Source of the DNA: SCTD01 sp963781675 | GTDB taxonomy: Bacteria > Actinomycetota > Actinomycetes > Mycobacteriales > SCTD01 | Direction: 5' to 3' | Assembly (NCBI GenBank): GCA_963781675.1 | Contig: CAWAGF010000006.1 | Location: 1 to 64,000 of the forward strand | Length of the DNA: 64,000 bases | Shown here: in pieces, positions 28,574 through 37,732 of the stretch | Layout: the number at the start of each line of letters is the position of its first letter | Position numbering within the stretch: the stretch's first letter is position 1 | Position numbers and translations under genes: made by a program | Notes under the pieces: model-generated | What the model was told of the DNA's origin: nothing | Seen by the model: only the letters and a program-made list of their open reading frames with translations | Databases searched by the model: none

Positions 28574-29229
28574 ACGGTGTTCGCGGACTCGCCGCCCGTC
28601 AGCGGGTTGGCGAAGCGCACGACGTGCGCCTGCGGGTCCGGGAGCACGCCGGCGAGCACGCCGAGGAAGTCCTCGTCGGGCGGGTCGTCCGACCACAGCG
28701 CGAAGACGCCGCCGGGACGCAGCCGCTCGCGCAGCCGGACGAGGCCCGCCTCGCTGTAGAAGCCGGCGTGGCTCGGGTGCAGCACGTGCCGCGGCGAGTG
28801 GTCGACGTCGAGCAGCACCACGTCGCACTCCGGCAGCTCCATCGCGAAGAAGTCGCCGAGCACGAAGCGGGTGCGCGGGTCGCCGGTCAGCTGCTCGGCG
28901 TGCGGGAGCAGCCCGCGCTCGTGCCAGTCGACGACCGGCGGGAGCGCCTCGACCACCTGCAGCGTCCGGACCCTCGGCTCCTCGAGCGCCGTGCGGGCCG
29001 TCCAGCCGAGGCCCAGCCCGCCGACCACGACGTCGAGCCGGTCGCCGGTCGCGGCGGCGAGCCCCAGGCGGGCGAGCTCCACCTCCGCGACGGTGAACAG
29101 GCTCGACATGAGGTACTCCTCGCCGAGCAGCACCTCGTGCACCTCGACCTGCAGGCTCGGCTCGACGCGCCGGCGCAGGCTGATGTCGCCGATGGGCGTC
29201 TGCTGCCAGTCCAGCTCCTCGAAGCGCAC
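28549..29229 (-). CDS. Spermidine-synthase-like aminopropyltransferase-fold protein
   Basis: The 226-residue protein has the spermidine synthase/Rossmann arrangement: LVVVGGLGLGWTAR-like nucleotide loop (DVVVGGLGLGWTARTALEEP), LQVVEALPPVVDWHERG, and VLGDFFAMELPECDVVLLDV. Then come DHSPRHVLHPSHAGFYSEAG and RLRPGGVFALWSDDPPDEDF. The N-terminal beta-domain of true spermidine synthases is short here. Many actinobacterial homologues act on unknown substrates, so polyamine synthesis is not claimed. The ATG at 29229 is used. Confidence 0.75.
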   Translation of the reverse strand: MRFEELDWQQTPIGDISLRRRVEPSLQVEVHEVLLGEEYLMSSLFTVAEVELARLGLAAATGDRLDVVVGGLGLGWTARTALEEPRVRTLQVVEALPPVVDWHERGLLPHAEQLTGDPRTRFVLGDFFAMELPECDVVLLDVDHSPRHVLHPSHAGFYSEAGLVRLRERLRPGGVFALWSDDPPDEDFLGVLAGVLPDPQAHVVRFANPLTGGESANTVYVAVRTG

Positions 29230-29241
29230 GCCCTCAGTGCA

Positions 29242-29607
29242 TCACGCGACGGCCCACGTCCCGCTCAGCCCGCGCGCCCGCAGCAGGGCGGTCAGCCGTG
29301 CGTCGTCCCCTGCCTCCGGCGCCACGTCGTACGCCACCGGCTCCGTCATGCGGATCACCTGCGGGCGAGGGGAGGGGGCGCGGCCGGTCCGGCGCTCGCC
29401 GCGCCGCTCCACGAAGACGCCCTTGAGCGCCGCCAAGGCGTCGTCGCGCCCGGCAGGTCGACCGTCGACGGACCAGGACTGCTGCTCGTGCACGCCGCAC
29501 CGCACCATCACGACGCCGTCGGCGAAGCGGACGCAGGTGAGCGCGGCGGGCGGGCAGGAGCAGGGGGCCATGTCCTGAGTGTCCGGCTCTGCGGGCTTGT
29601 GCGCCAT
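29242..29607 (-). CDS. Hypothetical small protein, Cys-rich N-terminus
   Basis: The 121-residue protein is not recognised. Near the start it has MAPCSCPPAALTCVRFADG and MVRCGVHEQQSWSVDGRPA, four cysteines that could hold a metal. A basic Arg-rich middle and an acidic helical tail (DDARLTALLRARGLSGTWAV) follow. It ends 12 bases before the spermidine-synthase-like gene on the same strand, so the two may be co-transcribed. The ATG at 29571 is an alternative start. Confidence 0.55.
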   Translation of the reverse strand: MAHKPAEPDTQDMAPCSCPPAALTCVRFADGVVMVRCGVHEQQSWSVDGRPAGRDDALAALKGVFVERRGERRTGRAPSPRPQVIRMTEPVAYDVAPEAGDDARLTALLRARGLSGTWAVA

Positions 29608-29647
29608 GGCCCGTCGTGTCGGGGCCGTACGGCGCAGCGCCGGTCCG

Positions 29648-30544
29648 TCAGACGGCCCGCAGCGCGACCGCCACCTGCGCGGCCACCCGGGCGTTGTTCT
29701 CCGCGAGGGCGAGGTTGGCCGGGACGCTGCCCCCCTCGGTCTCGCGGCCGACGCGCTCGAGCACGAACGGCGTGACCGCCGCGCCGGTGATGCCGGCCTG
29801 CTGCGCGGCGGCCAGCGCGGCGGTGAGCGCCGCGTCGTGCCGCGCCGGGTCGAGCTCGTCGGCCTCCGGGATCGGCACGGTGAGCAGCACCCCGGTCGTG
29901 TCCCGCGAGCGGGCGCGCAGCACGCGGGCGACCTCGTCTGCCTCCTGCACGACGTGGGGGACCGGCAGCCCGCTCGACCGGACGTAGAACGCGGGGAGGT
30001 CCGGGTGCCGCCAGCCGAGCACCGGCACCCCGGCGGTCTCCAGGTGCTCCAGCGTGCGGGCCAGGTCGAGGAAGGACTTCGCGCCCGCGCAGACCGTGAC
30101 GACAGGGTGGCTGGCCAGCGCGTCGAGGTCGGCGGACACGTCGCCGCTCAGCTCGGCGCCGCGGTGCACGCCGCCGATCCCGCCGGTGGCGAAGACCTCG
30201 ATGCCGGCCCGGTGCGCCAGCGCGACGGACGCCGACACGGTGGTGACGCCGACGTCCCAGCGCTGCGCGGCGGCCACGGCGAGGTCCCGCTCGGCGACCT
30301 TGCGGGTGCCCTCCAGGACGCGCGCCTCCTCGGCCTCGCCGAGGCCGACCCGCCAGGTGCCGTCGACGACCGCGGTGACGGCGGGGACGGCGCCGCCCGC
30401 GACGACGGCCGCCTTGCAGCGGCGCAGCGCCTCCGCGTTGTGCGGCACCGGCAGGCCCAGCGTGGAGTAGATCGTCGACTCCATCGCGACGACCGGCCGG
30501 CCCTCGTCGAGGGCGGCGCGGACCTGGTCGTGCACGACGATCAC
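29648..30544 (-). CDS. psuG: Pseudouridine-5'-phosphate glycosidase
   Basis: The 298-residue enzyme cleaves pseudouridine 5'-phosphate to uracil and ribose 5-phosphate. Family marks are VVAMESTIYSTLGLPVPHN with the catalytic Glu, GVTTVSASVALAHRAGIEVF, FATGGIGGVHRGAE, VTVCAGAKSFLDL and LPVPHVVQEADEVARVL, and the Asn-rich end ENNARVAAQVAVAL. Length fits YeiN/PsuG (~300). The GTG at 30544 overlaps the stop of the PfkB kinase (GTGA), giving the kinase plus glycosidase pair needed for pseudouridine breakdown. Confidence 0.93.
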   Translation of the reverse strand: MIVVHDQVRAALDEGRPVVAMESTIYSTLGLPVPHNAEALRRCKAAVVAGGAVPAVTAVVDGTWRVGLGEAEEARVLEGTRKVAERDLAVAAAQRWDVGVTTVSASVALAHRAGIEVFATGGIGGVHRGAELSGDVSADLDALASHPVVTVCAGAKSFLDLARTLEHLETAGVPVLGWRHPDLPAFYVRSSGLPVPHVVQEADEVARVLRARSRDTTGVLLTVPIPEADELDPARHDAALTAALAAAQQAGITGAAVTPFVLERVGRETEGGSVPANLALAENNARVAAQVAVALRAV

Positions 30545-31362
30545 GGGGACTCCTCGGGTCGGGCGCCGGGCGAGGTGAGCACGCGGCGGGCCAGCGCGTG
30601 GGCGCGGGCGACGCGGGCGTCGAGCGGCAGGTGCTCCATCCTCGCGGACAGCCAGCCCGCGGCGAACGCGTCCCCGGCGCCCGTCGAGTCCCGTACGGCC
30701 TCCACCGGCTCCACGGGGAAGGAGCGCGTCCGTCCGTCCGGGTCCGTGACGACCGTCGGCTCCGGGCCGTTCTTCTGCACCACCCAGCACCGCAGCGGCG
30801 GCAGCTCGCGCAGCTCGTCGGCGTTCGCGAAGACGAGCTCGACGCGGGCGAGCACCTCGTGCAGGTCGGGCACCTCCCGGAGCACCGCCCAGGACGAGGC
30901 GTCCAGGCTGACCGGCAGGTCCGTCCTGGCCAGCAGCGCGCGGACGGTGTCGGCGGTCCGGCCGCTCTGCAGCGCGTACGCCGAGACGTGCAGGTGCGCG
31001 ACGCCGCGCAGCGCGGCGCCGTCGAGCGGCGCGAGGTCCTGCGCCGCCCCGCGGTCGCTGAGGAAGGTCCGCTCGCCGTCGGGGTCCACCAGCACGAGGA
31101 CCGTCCCGGTGCGGCCGCGCCGCTGCACGTGCACGTCGACGCCGTCCGCCCGCAGCTCCTCGACCAGGCGGTCGCCGAGCGGGTCCGCGCCGACGCAGCC
31201 GAGGAACCGCGTCGGCACGTGCCGCGCCGCGGCGGCCGCGACGTTGGCGGCGCTGCCGCCGCGCGAGCGGAACACCTGCGCGCCCGTGTCGCTGCCGCGC
31301 CGCACCGGACCGTCGGCCCACACGACGACGTCCTCCACGAGGTCGCCCAGGACGGCGAGCAT
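30541..31362 (-). CDS. PfkB-family kinase, likely pseudouridine kinase
   Basis: The 273-residue ribokinase-type sugar kinase has the N-terminal pattern SRGGSAANVAAAAARHVPT and LGCVGADPLGDRLVEELRADG, and the ATP/active-site signature DSTGAGDAFAAGWLSARME with the catalytic Asp. Direct coupling to psuG indicates phosphorylation of pseudouridine (PsuK role), although sequence alone cannot separate this from other PfkB substrates. The start ATG at 31362 overlaps the previous stop as TGATG. Confidence 0.85.
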   Translation of the reverse strand: MLAVLGDLVEDVVVWADGPVRRGSDTGAQVFRSRGGSAANVAAAAARHVPTRFLGCVGADPLGDRLVEELRADGVDVHVQRRGRTGTVLVLVDPDGERTFLSDRGAAQDLAPLDGAALRGVAHLHVSAYALQSGRTADTVRALLARTDLPVSLDASSWAVLREVPDLHEVLARVELVFANADELRELPPLRCWVVQKNGPEPTVVTDPDGRTRSFPVEPVEAVRDSTGAGDAFAAGWLSARMEHLPLDARVARAHALARRVLTSPGARPEESP

Positions 31363-31661
31363 CACTCGCGGAGCAGGTCCTCGACCCGCGTCACCTTGGC
31401 CGTCAGCTGCCCCGTGTGCCCGGGCCGGACGTCGGCCTTGAGCACCAGCGAGACCCGCGGCGAGCGAGCCGTGAGCACGTCCACGCACGCCTTCACCAGG
31501 GCCATCACCTCGTCCCACTCGCCCTCGACGTTGGTGAACATCGCATTGGTCTCGTGGGGGAGGCCGGACGCGCGGACGAGCCGCACCACCTCCGCGACGG
31601 CCTCGGCGACGCCGCCGTCGGCGTCGGTCACGGCGGGGGCGAGGCTGAAGGCGACGAGCAC
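31362..31661 (-). CDS. Thiamine-binding (MTH1187/YkoF-like) protein
   Basis: The 99-residue protein of the Thiamine_BP family reads LVAFSLAPAVTDADGGVAEA at its start, then LPHETNAMFTNVEGEWDEVM and a final strand SLVLKADVRPG. Relatives form ferredoxin-like dimers or tetramers that bind thiamine or related pyrimidines. It heads a three-gene minus-strand operon with the PfkB kinase and psuG. Whether it senses a pyrimidine linked to that pathway is inference. The start is GTG at 31661. Confidence 0.8.
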   Translation of the reverse strand: MLVAFSLAPAVTDADGGVAEAVAEVVRLVRASGLPHETNAMFTNVEGEWDEVMALVKACVDVLTARSPRVSLVLKADVRPGHTGQLTAKVTRVEDLLRE

Positions 31662-31774
31662 TCCCGCATCCTCGCGCGCGCCTGCGCCGGAACACGCGCC
31701 GGGGCTGCGACCTTGTACCTGGCAAGAGCGCCGTGCGGGGACCGCCGGTGCCGCCCCACCACCGTCAGGACCCC

Positions 31775-33313
31775 ATGACTCCCGAGAGCCCCGGCGCGCC
31801 GCGCCGCCGTCGCCGCGCCGGTCGCGCGGCAGGCACCGCCGAGCACGCCCCCGTGAGCGCCAGCGCACCGGTAGCCGCGCCCACCGCTGCCCCCACCGGT
31901 GCCCAGGTGCCGGTCGCGCCGCCCGTCGCCGCCACCCCGCCCGCCGCGACCGGGACCTTCGCCGGCTTCGGCGTGCCCGCGCCGCTGGTCGCCGCCCTCG
32001 CCGAGCAGGGCATCGACGCGCCCTTCCCGATCCAGTCCGCCACCCTGCCGGACAGCCTGGCCGGCAAGGACGTCCTCGGCCGCGGGCGCACCGGCAGCGG
32101 CAAGACGCTCGCCTTCAGCCTTCCGCTGGTCACCCGGCTCCTCGGCGGCAGCCGCCGCCCGAAGCAGGCCCGCGCGCTGGTCCTCGTGCCGACCCGCGAG
32201 CTCGCCAACCAGGTCCTCGCTGTCGTCCAGCCGCTCGCGAAGGCGGCCGGCCTCACGAGCACCGTCGTGTTCGGCGGCGTCGGCCAGAACCCGCAGGTCA
32301 AGGCGCTCGCTCCCGGCGTGGACGTCCTCATCGCCTGCCCCGGCCGGCTCGAGGACCTCATCGGGCAGGGCTTCTGCGACTTGTCCGGCGTCGAGATCAC
32401 GGTGCTGGACGAGGCCGACCACATGGCCGACCTCGGCTTCCTGCCGGCGGTCAAGCGGCTGCTCGACCGCACGCCGCAGACCGGCCAGCGGATGCTGTTC
32501 TCCGCCACCCTCGACAACGGCGTCGACGTGCTCGTGAAGCGCTACCTGACCAGCCCGGTCACGCACTCGGTCGACCCGGCCGTCGCGCCCGTGTCGACGA
32601 TGACCCACCACGTGTTCTCCGTGTCGGCGGCCGACAAGCCGGCCGTCGTCCGCGAGCTCGCTTCCGGCCAGGAGCGCAGCCTGCTGTTCATGCGCACCAA
32701 GCACACGGCGAAGAAGCTGGCCAAGCAGCTGACGGCGGCCGGCATCCCCGCCGTCGAGCTGCACGGCAACCTCTCGCAGGGCGCCCGCGAGCGGAACCTC
32801 TCCGCCTTCACCGACGGCAGCACCCGGGTGCTCGTCGCGACCGACATCGCCGCCCGCGGCATCCACGTCGACGACGTGGCGCTGGTCGTGCACGTCGACC
32901 CGCCGACCGAGCACAAGGCCTACCTGCACCGCTCCGGCCGCACCGCCCGCGCGGGCGCCGGCGGCACCGTCGTCACGCTTGCGACGCCCGACCAGGCGGG
33001 CGAGGTCCGCACCCTGGCCAAGCAGGCCGGGATCCGCCCGACCACGGTGTCCGTACGACCCGGCGACGCGCAGATCACCGCGCTGACCGGGCCGCCCGCG
33101 GACCACGTCGAGCCGGCTCCCGTCGTCGAGCAGGCGCCGCAGCAGCAGCGCTCCCGTGGCCCGCGCCAGCCCCAGGGCCAGCCCAAGGCGCGCAGCGGCC
33201 AGCCGAAGGCCAAGCCGGCCGCGAAGGCGAGCGCCGGCCCGGCCCGTACCCGCGCCGAGCTCGCCGCCCGCGCCGGTCAGCCCGCTGCAGCGCGGCGGCC
33301 CCGCTCGCGCTAG
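31775..33313 (+). CDS. DEAD-box RNA helicase
   Basis: The 512-residue ATP-dependent RNA helicase shows the Q motif FPIQSATLPDSLAGKD, Walker A GRTGSGKT, PTRELANQ, VLDEADHMADLGF, SAT, LLFMRTKHTAKKLAKQL, VATDIAARGIHVDDV and HRSGRTARAG. An Ala/Pro-rich N-terminal stretch (~65 residues) and a basic Gln/Pro/Lys/Arg tail (~90 residues) flank the core and probably bind RNA, as in RhlE-type helicases. The ATG at 31775 has tcagga upstream. Its stop overlaps the convergent F420-type gene by four bases. Confidence 0.95.
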   Translation: MTPESPGAPRRRRRAGRAAGTAEHAPVSASAPVAAPTAAPTGAQVPVAPPVAATPPAATGTFAGFGVPAPLVAALAEQGIDAPFPIQSATLPDSLAGKDVLGRGRTGSGKTLAFSLPLVTRLLGGSRRPKQARALVLVPTRELANQVLAVVQPLAKAAGLTSTVVFGGVGQNPQVKALAPGVDVLIACPGRLEDLIGQGFCDLSGVEITVLDEADHMADLGFLPAVKRLLDRTPQTGQRMLFSATLDNGVDVLVKRYLTSPVTHSVDPAVAPVSTMTHHVFSVSAADKPAVVRELASGQERSLLFMRTKHTAKKLAKQLTAAGIPAVELHGNLSQGARERNLSAFTDGSTRVLVATDIAARGIHVDDVALVVHVDPPTEHKAYLHRSGRTARAGAGGTVVTLATPDQAGEVRTLAKQAGIRPTTVSVRPGDAQITALTGPPADHVEPAPVVEQAPQQQRSRGPRQPQGQPKARSGQPKAKPAAKASAGPARTRAELAARAGQPAAARRPRSR

Positions 33314-33702
33314 ACGATCCGCAGGGCGATCCGCTCGGCCGCCGGCGCGCGGCGGAGCAGCTGCACCAGCCGCTCCACGCCGAGCACCAGCTGGTACTCG
33401 CCCGGGTAGGCGCCGCGCACCAGCGCGCGCACCCGCTCCACGTCGGCCGGTGCGGTGAGCACCTCGGCCTCCCCGTCGACGACGGGCCCGCCGCGCAGCG
33501 CGCCGAAGCGGCCGCAGGGCTGCACCTGCACGCGCGGGGTGTGCGCGAGGCGCTTGACCTTGCCGGAGTCGCGCGGGGTGAGCACGACCAGCGCGTCGCC
33601 GTCCCGGGTCGCCCACACGGGCGTCGTCACCGGCACGCCCGTCCGGCGGTAGGTCGTGAGCGCCACGAAGCGCCAGCCGGCCAGGTCCACGGGGCGCTGC
33701 AC
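33310..33702 (-). CDS. PPOX-class F420-dependent oxidoreductase
   Basis: The 130-residue split-barrel flavin/F420 protein begins VDLAGWRFVALTTYRRTGVP followed by VTTPVWATRDGDALVVLTP. SGKVKRLAHTPRVQVQPC then gives the loop that contacts the deazaflavin. The fit is to the F420-dependent PPOX class of actinobacteria (Rv2991-like size) rather than FMN pyridoxamine oxidases. The substrate is unknown. The 3' end is convergent with the DEAD-box helicase. Confidence 0.85.
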   Translation of the reverse strand: MQRPVDLAGWRFVALTTYRRTGVPVTTPVWATRDGDALVVLTPRDSGKVKRLAHTPRVQVQPCGRFGALRGGPVVDGEAEVLTAPADVERVRALVRGAYPGEYQLVLGVERLVQLLRRAPAAERIALRIV

Positions 33703-33711
33703 GCGCCGACC

Positions 33712-35049
33712 CTAGGCGGGGACGGCCACCCGCGCCGTCCGGCGGGGGAGCACGACCAGGACGCCGGCGACCGGCAGGAGGGTCAGCAGCAGCAGGCTGG
33801 TGCGCATGCCGAGCACCTCGGCCAGGCCGCCCACGACGGCCGACCCGACGCCACCGCCGACGAGGAAGACGAGCGTGGCGATCCCGAGCGCGACACCCCG
33901 CACCTCGGCCGGCACGGCGTCGCCCACCGCAGCCATCAGCGCGGGCTGGCCGAGCCCGAAGGCGAAGGTCACCAGCACGACGGCGAGCACGAGGACGGGC
34001 GCCGCGGCACCGGGCGACGACACGGAGGCGCCCAGCGCGGCGACCACGAGCGCGATCGCGGCCAGGGTGCCGGACACCGCGAGCGAGCGCGCGGACCCGA
34101 GGCGGACCAGCACCGGCGCGGCGAGGCGTGGCGCGAGGATGCCGGTGAGGGCGCTGGGCACGAGGGCGAGGCCGACGTTCAGCGGCGACCAGCCGCGGGA
34201 CACCAGGACGGCCGGCACGGCGATGAGCAGCGCGAACCACGCCGCGGGCACGGCCGAGGAGGACAGGGCGCTGCGCACGACGGTCGCGTTGCGCACGACC
34301 ACCAGCGGCAGGAACCCCTGCGGACGGCTCCGCACCCGCGCGGCCACCGACGGCACGCCCAGCGTGAGCAGCAGCGCGCCGGCGACCGCCACGACGACGC
34401 CCGCGGAGGGTGACTGGACGAGCAGCACCAGGCCGGCGGCGGTGGTCGCGACCAGCAGCGCGCCGAGCAGGTCGAGCCGGGCGCCGCTGCCGGTCGTCGG
34501 GACGGCGCGCCAGAGCACCGGGACGACGAGCAGGCCGAGCGCGGGGAGGGCCACGACGGCACGCCAGCTGAGCAGGTCGGCGACGCCGCCGCCGGCGAGC
34601 GGGCCGAGCGCGGTGACCGCCGCCGCCGTGCCGGCCACCCGGCCGAGCGCCGCGGTGCGCACCGCCCCGTCGTACTTCGCGCTCACGATCGCCATGCCCA
34701 GCACGGGCACGGACGCGGCGCCGGCGCCCTGCAGCACGCGGGCGGCGAGCAGCACCGGGTACGACGGTGCCAGCGCGCCGAGCACCGCGCCGGAGGCCAT
34801 CAGCCCGACGCCGACGGTCAGCGGCAGGCGGATGCCCGCCAGGTCCGCCACGCGGCCGTAGACGGCCGTCGCCACCGCGAGCATCAGCGCGTACAGGCTG
34901 ATGATCCAGGCGCTGCCGCCGGTCGACAGCCCGAGGTCGTCGGCGATCGCCGGCAGCGTCACGGCGACGGCGGCGCTGCCCATGCCGGCGAGTCCGAACA
35001 GCAGGCCCACGAGCCCGGCGACCCGGCCGGCATCGGTGTCAGTGCTCAT
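33712..35049 (-). CDS. MFS transporter
   Basis: The 445-residue major facilitator protein has about fourteen hydrophobic segments: LVGLLFGLAGMGSAAVAVTL, the loop motif GRVADLAGIRLPLTVG, and ARVLQGAGAASVPVLGMAIV typical of DHA2-like exporters. It ends LVVLPRRTARVAVPA. The exported compound is unknown. It starts with ATG at 35049, 49 bases from the divergent cytochrome P450, so the two may be co-regulated. Confidence 0.88.
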   Translation of the reverse strand: MSTDTDAGRVAGLVGLLFGLAGMGSAAVAVTLPAIADDLGLSTGGSAWIISLYALMLAVATAVYGRVADLAGIRLPLTVGVGLMASGAVLGALAPSYPVLLAARVLQGAGAASVPVLGMAIVSAKYDGAVRTAALGRVAGTAAAVTALGPLAGGGVADLLSWRAVVALPALGLLVVPVLWRAVPTTGSGARLDLLGALLVATTAAGLVLLVQSPSAGVVVAVAGALLLTLGVPSVAARVRSRPQGFLPLVVVRNATVVRSALSSSAVPAAWFALLIAVPAVLVSRGWSPLNVGLALVPSALTGILAPRLAAPVLVRLGSARSLAVSGTLAAIALVVAALGASVSSPGAAAPVLVLAVVLVTFAFGLGQPALMAAVGDAVPAEVRGVALGIATLVFLVGGGVGSAVVGGLAEVLGMRTSLLLLTLLPVAGVLVVLPRRTARVAVPA

Positions 35050-35098
35050 CTGAAGGTCAAGCCGCAGCAGCAGCGGCCTCTTCCTCTAGCGTCGCGAC

Positions 35099-36289
35099 GT
35101 GACCGTGTTCACCCCGTCCGACCCGGCGTTCGTCGCGCACCCGTACGACGCCTACGCGGTGCTGCGCCGCGGACCGCGCGTGCTGCACGACGAGGCGACG
35201 GACAAGTGGCTGGTCAGCCGGCACGCGGACGTCGACGCGCTGCTGCGCGACCGCCGGCTGGGCCGCAGCTACCTGCACGTCGCGACGCACGCGGAGATGG
35301 GCCGGCCCGAGGAGCCGCCGGAGCACGCACCGTTCTGGCACGTCATCCGCAACGGGATGCTCGACGTGGAGCCGCCCGAGCACACCCGGCTGCGTCGGCT
35401 GGTGAGCCGCGCGTTCACGCCGCGCACGGTCGAGCGGATGCGCACCACGGTGCAGGAGGTCACCGACCGGCTCGTGGACGAGGCGCTGGAGCGCGGGACG
35501 TTCGACCTGCTCGCGGTGGTCGCAGAGCCCCTGCCGGTGACCGTCATCGCGGAGATGCTCGGGGTGCCTGAGGCGGACCGGCACCTGCTGCGGCCGTGGT
35601 CGGCGGACATCTGCGGGATGTACGAGCTCGACCCGTCGGAGGAGACGGCCCGCGCCGCCGTGCGCGCCTGCGAGGAGTTCGGCGCGTACCTCGTGGCCCT
35701 GAGCCGCGAGCGCCGCGCGCGGCCGCAGGAAGACCTGATCACCGCGCTGACGCAGGTGGCGGAGCTCACCGAGGACGAGCTGGTCGGCACCTGCGTCCTG
35801 CTCCTCAACGCCGGGCACGAGGCGACCGTCAACGTCACCGGCAACGGCTGGTGGGCGCTGTTCCGCAACCCGACCGAGCTGGCGCGGCTGCGGGCCGACC
35901 CGTCGCTGCTGCCGACCGCGGTCGAGGAGCTGATGCGGTGGGACACGCCGCTGCAGGTCTTCGAGCGCTGGGTGCTCGAGGAGCTCGAGCTCGGCGGGAC
36001 CGTCGTGCCGCGCGGGGCCGAGCTGGGGCTGCTGTTCGGGTCCGCGAACCGCGATCCGGAGGCGTTCGCGGACCCGGACCGGCTCGACGTGGGCCGCGAC
36101 CCGAACCCGCACGTCTCCTTCGGCGCCGGCGTGCACTTCTGCCTGGGCGCCGCGCTGGCGCGGCTGGAGCTGCAGACGTCGTTCGGGACGGTGCTGCGCC
36201 GGATGCCCCGGCTGGAGCTGCTCGAGGAGCCGCAGTGGGGGCCGGGCTACGTCATCCGTGGTCTGCGGGAGCTGCGCGTCCGGGCGTGA
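35099..36289 (+). CDS. Cytochrome P450
   Basis: The 396-residue soluble bacterial P450 has the I-helix oxygen-activation segment LLLNAGHEATVNVTGN (AGHEAT instead of the usual AGHETT), the ExxR pair in AVEELMRWDTPLQVFERW, and the heme-thiolate loop FGAGVHFCLGAALARLE with its axial Cys. EPPEHTRLRRLVSRAFTPR is the usual C-helix region. It would need a ferredoxin and reductase, neither of which is nearby. The substrate is unknown. The start is GTG at 35099; the last 38 bases overlap the convergent pterin dehydratase. Confidence 0.93.
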   Translation: MTVFTPSDPAFVAHPYDAYAVLRRGPRVLHDEATDKWLVSRHADVDALLRDRRLGRSYLHVATHAEMGRPEEPPEHAPFWHVIRNGMLDVEPPEHTRLRRLVSRAFTPRTVERMRTTVQEVTDRLVDEALERGTFDLLAVVAEPLPVTVIAEMLGVPEADRHLLRPWSADICGMYELDPSEETARAAVRACEEFGAYLVALSRERRARPQEDLITALTQVAELTEDELVGTCVLLLNAGHEATVNVTGNGWWALFRNPTELARLRADPSLLPTAVEELMRWDTPLQVFERWVLEELELGGTVVPRGAELGLLFGSANRDPEAFADPDRLDVGRDPNPHVSFGAGVHFCLGAALARLELQTSFGTVLRRMPRLELLEEPQWGPGYVIRGLRELRVRA

Positions 36290-36602
36290 GCGCCGCCGCC
36301 ACCTGGTCCAGGCGCTGCGCGAGCTCGAGGTCCACCGCCGTCACGGCGTCCCGGACGTGGGTCCACAGCGTGAAGGTCACGCAGCCGTTGTCGAGCGTCA
36401 CCTCCGCGTGGTGGTCGAGCTCCTCCTCGACGTCCACGACCCGCTCCAGCAGCCCCCAGACGTCCGCCGTGCGCAGCGTCCGGACGAGCCGGCTCCCGTC
36501 GCAGCGCCAGCCCGGCAGCTCGCGCAGCCCCGCGGCCAGCGCCTCCACCGTGAGGGGCGCGTAGCGCGCGGCCCTGCTCGCGCTGTCCAGGAGCGTCCGC
36601 AT
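36252..36602 (-). CDS. Pterin-4a-carbinolamine dehydratase
   Basis: The 116-residue protein fits the PCD/DCoH family: ELPGWRCDGSRLVRTLRTAD, then DVEEELDHHAEVTLDNGCVT with the catalytic His-His, and FTLWTHVRDAVTAVDLELA with the third His in the T-H pair. It would dehydrate 4a-hydroxytetrahydrobiopterin; no aromatic hydroxylase partner is in view. Bacterial PCDs are usually ~95-110 residues, so the length is normal. The ATG at 36602 is used. Confidence 0.88.
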   Translation of the reverse strand: MRTLLDSASRAARYAPLTVEALAAGLRELPGWRCDGSRLVRTLRTADVWGLLERVVDVEEELDHHAEVTLDNGCVTFTLWTHVRDAVTAVDLELAQRLDQVAAALTPGRAAPADHG

Positions 36603-36678
36603 CTGAGCCCGCCTCTCGGTCCGGTGCCACCACGATGGCACCGCGGCGCCCGATGCACCAGGGGCAGACTCGACCCGG

Positions 36679-37732
36679 ATGAGCGTCCACGCCGCGCGCC
36701 TGACGGCCCAGCTGCTGGCCGGTCCGCCGGCCGGCTCGGTGCACGAGGCGGTGGAGCGGCTGCTCGCGGTCCAGGCGCAGGACCCTCGCGGCTTCCGCCT
36801 CGCGGTCCGCGCGCGCTCCACGGCGCAGAGCGCCGCCGAGGTGGAGGCTGCGCTGGGGGAGCGCGCGCTGGTCGTCTCCACCCTCAACCGCGGCACGCTG
36901 CACCTGGTCCGCAGCGAGGACCACGCCGAGCTGCACGCCCTCACGACGCCACAGCTGCGCGACGGGCAACGCGCGCCGGCTCCAGCAGGAGGGGGTCTCG
37001 CCCGAGGCCGCCGAGCGCGGGGTGGCCGCTGTGGTGCGCGCGCTGGCGGACGGGCCGCTGGGCCGGGACGCGCTGCGCGAGGTGGTGCGCAGCGCAGACG
37101 TGCCGGTGGCCGGGCAGGCGCTGCCGCACGTCCTCATGCTGGCCTCGCTGCGCGGCCTCGTCGTGCGCGGCCCCGTGGTCGACGGCACCCAGGCCTTCGT
37201 GCTGCTGGCCGACTGGCTGGGCCCGCTGCCGGAGGTCGACCGGGAGGCGGCGCTGGTGCGGCTGGCGGAGCGCTACCTGGCCGGGCACGGCCCCGCGTCC
37301 GACCGCGACCTCGCGCGCTGGGCCGGCCTGCCCCTCGGCGACGTCCGGCGCGGCCTGCGCGCGGCTGCGGCTCGTCGAGCGGGAGGACGGCCTGCTGGAG
37401 CTGCCCGGGCAGGGCCGAGCCGGCGCCGCTGCCTGCGCCCGCGGCTGCTCGGCGCGTTCGACCCGGTGCTGCTCGGCTGGACGTCCCGCACGGACGTGGT
37501 CGGGTCCCACACCACGCTGGTGACCGACAACGGCGTGTTCCGGCCGTTCGCGATGGTGGACGGCCGCGCCGTCGCCACGTGGGGGTACGCCCGCGGCACC
37601 GTGACGCTCACGCCGCTCGAGCCGCTGGAAGCTGCTGTGCAGCAGGCGCTGTCGGCCGACGCGCAGGCCGTGGAGGCCTACCTCTACTCGCCGACCGCGC
37701 CGTCCGCCAGCTCGCGCAGGACGTCGAGGTGA
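36679..37732 (+). CDS. Winged-helix DNA-binding domain protein (HTH_42), four frameshifts
   Basis: After removing four single extra bases (near 36976, 37365, 37415 and 37440) the 1054-base stretch becomes exactly 350 codons. It then reads as a member of the winged-helix (HTH_42) family: AVERLLAVQAQDPRGFRLAV, STLNRGTLHLVRSEDHAEL, LRTGNARRLQQEGVS, WAGLPLGDVRRGL, LRLVEREDGLLELPGQ, PRLLGAFDPVLLGW and NGVFRPFAMVDGRAVATW. Some members of this family (AlkZ) are DNA glycosylases for cross-links or alkylated bases; membership in that subgroup is not shown. The ATG at 36679 is clear. Confidence 0.8.
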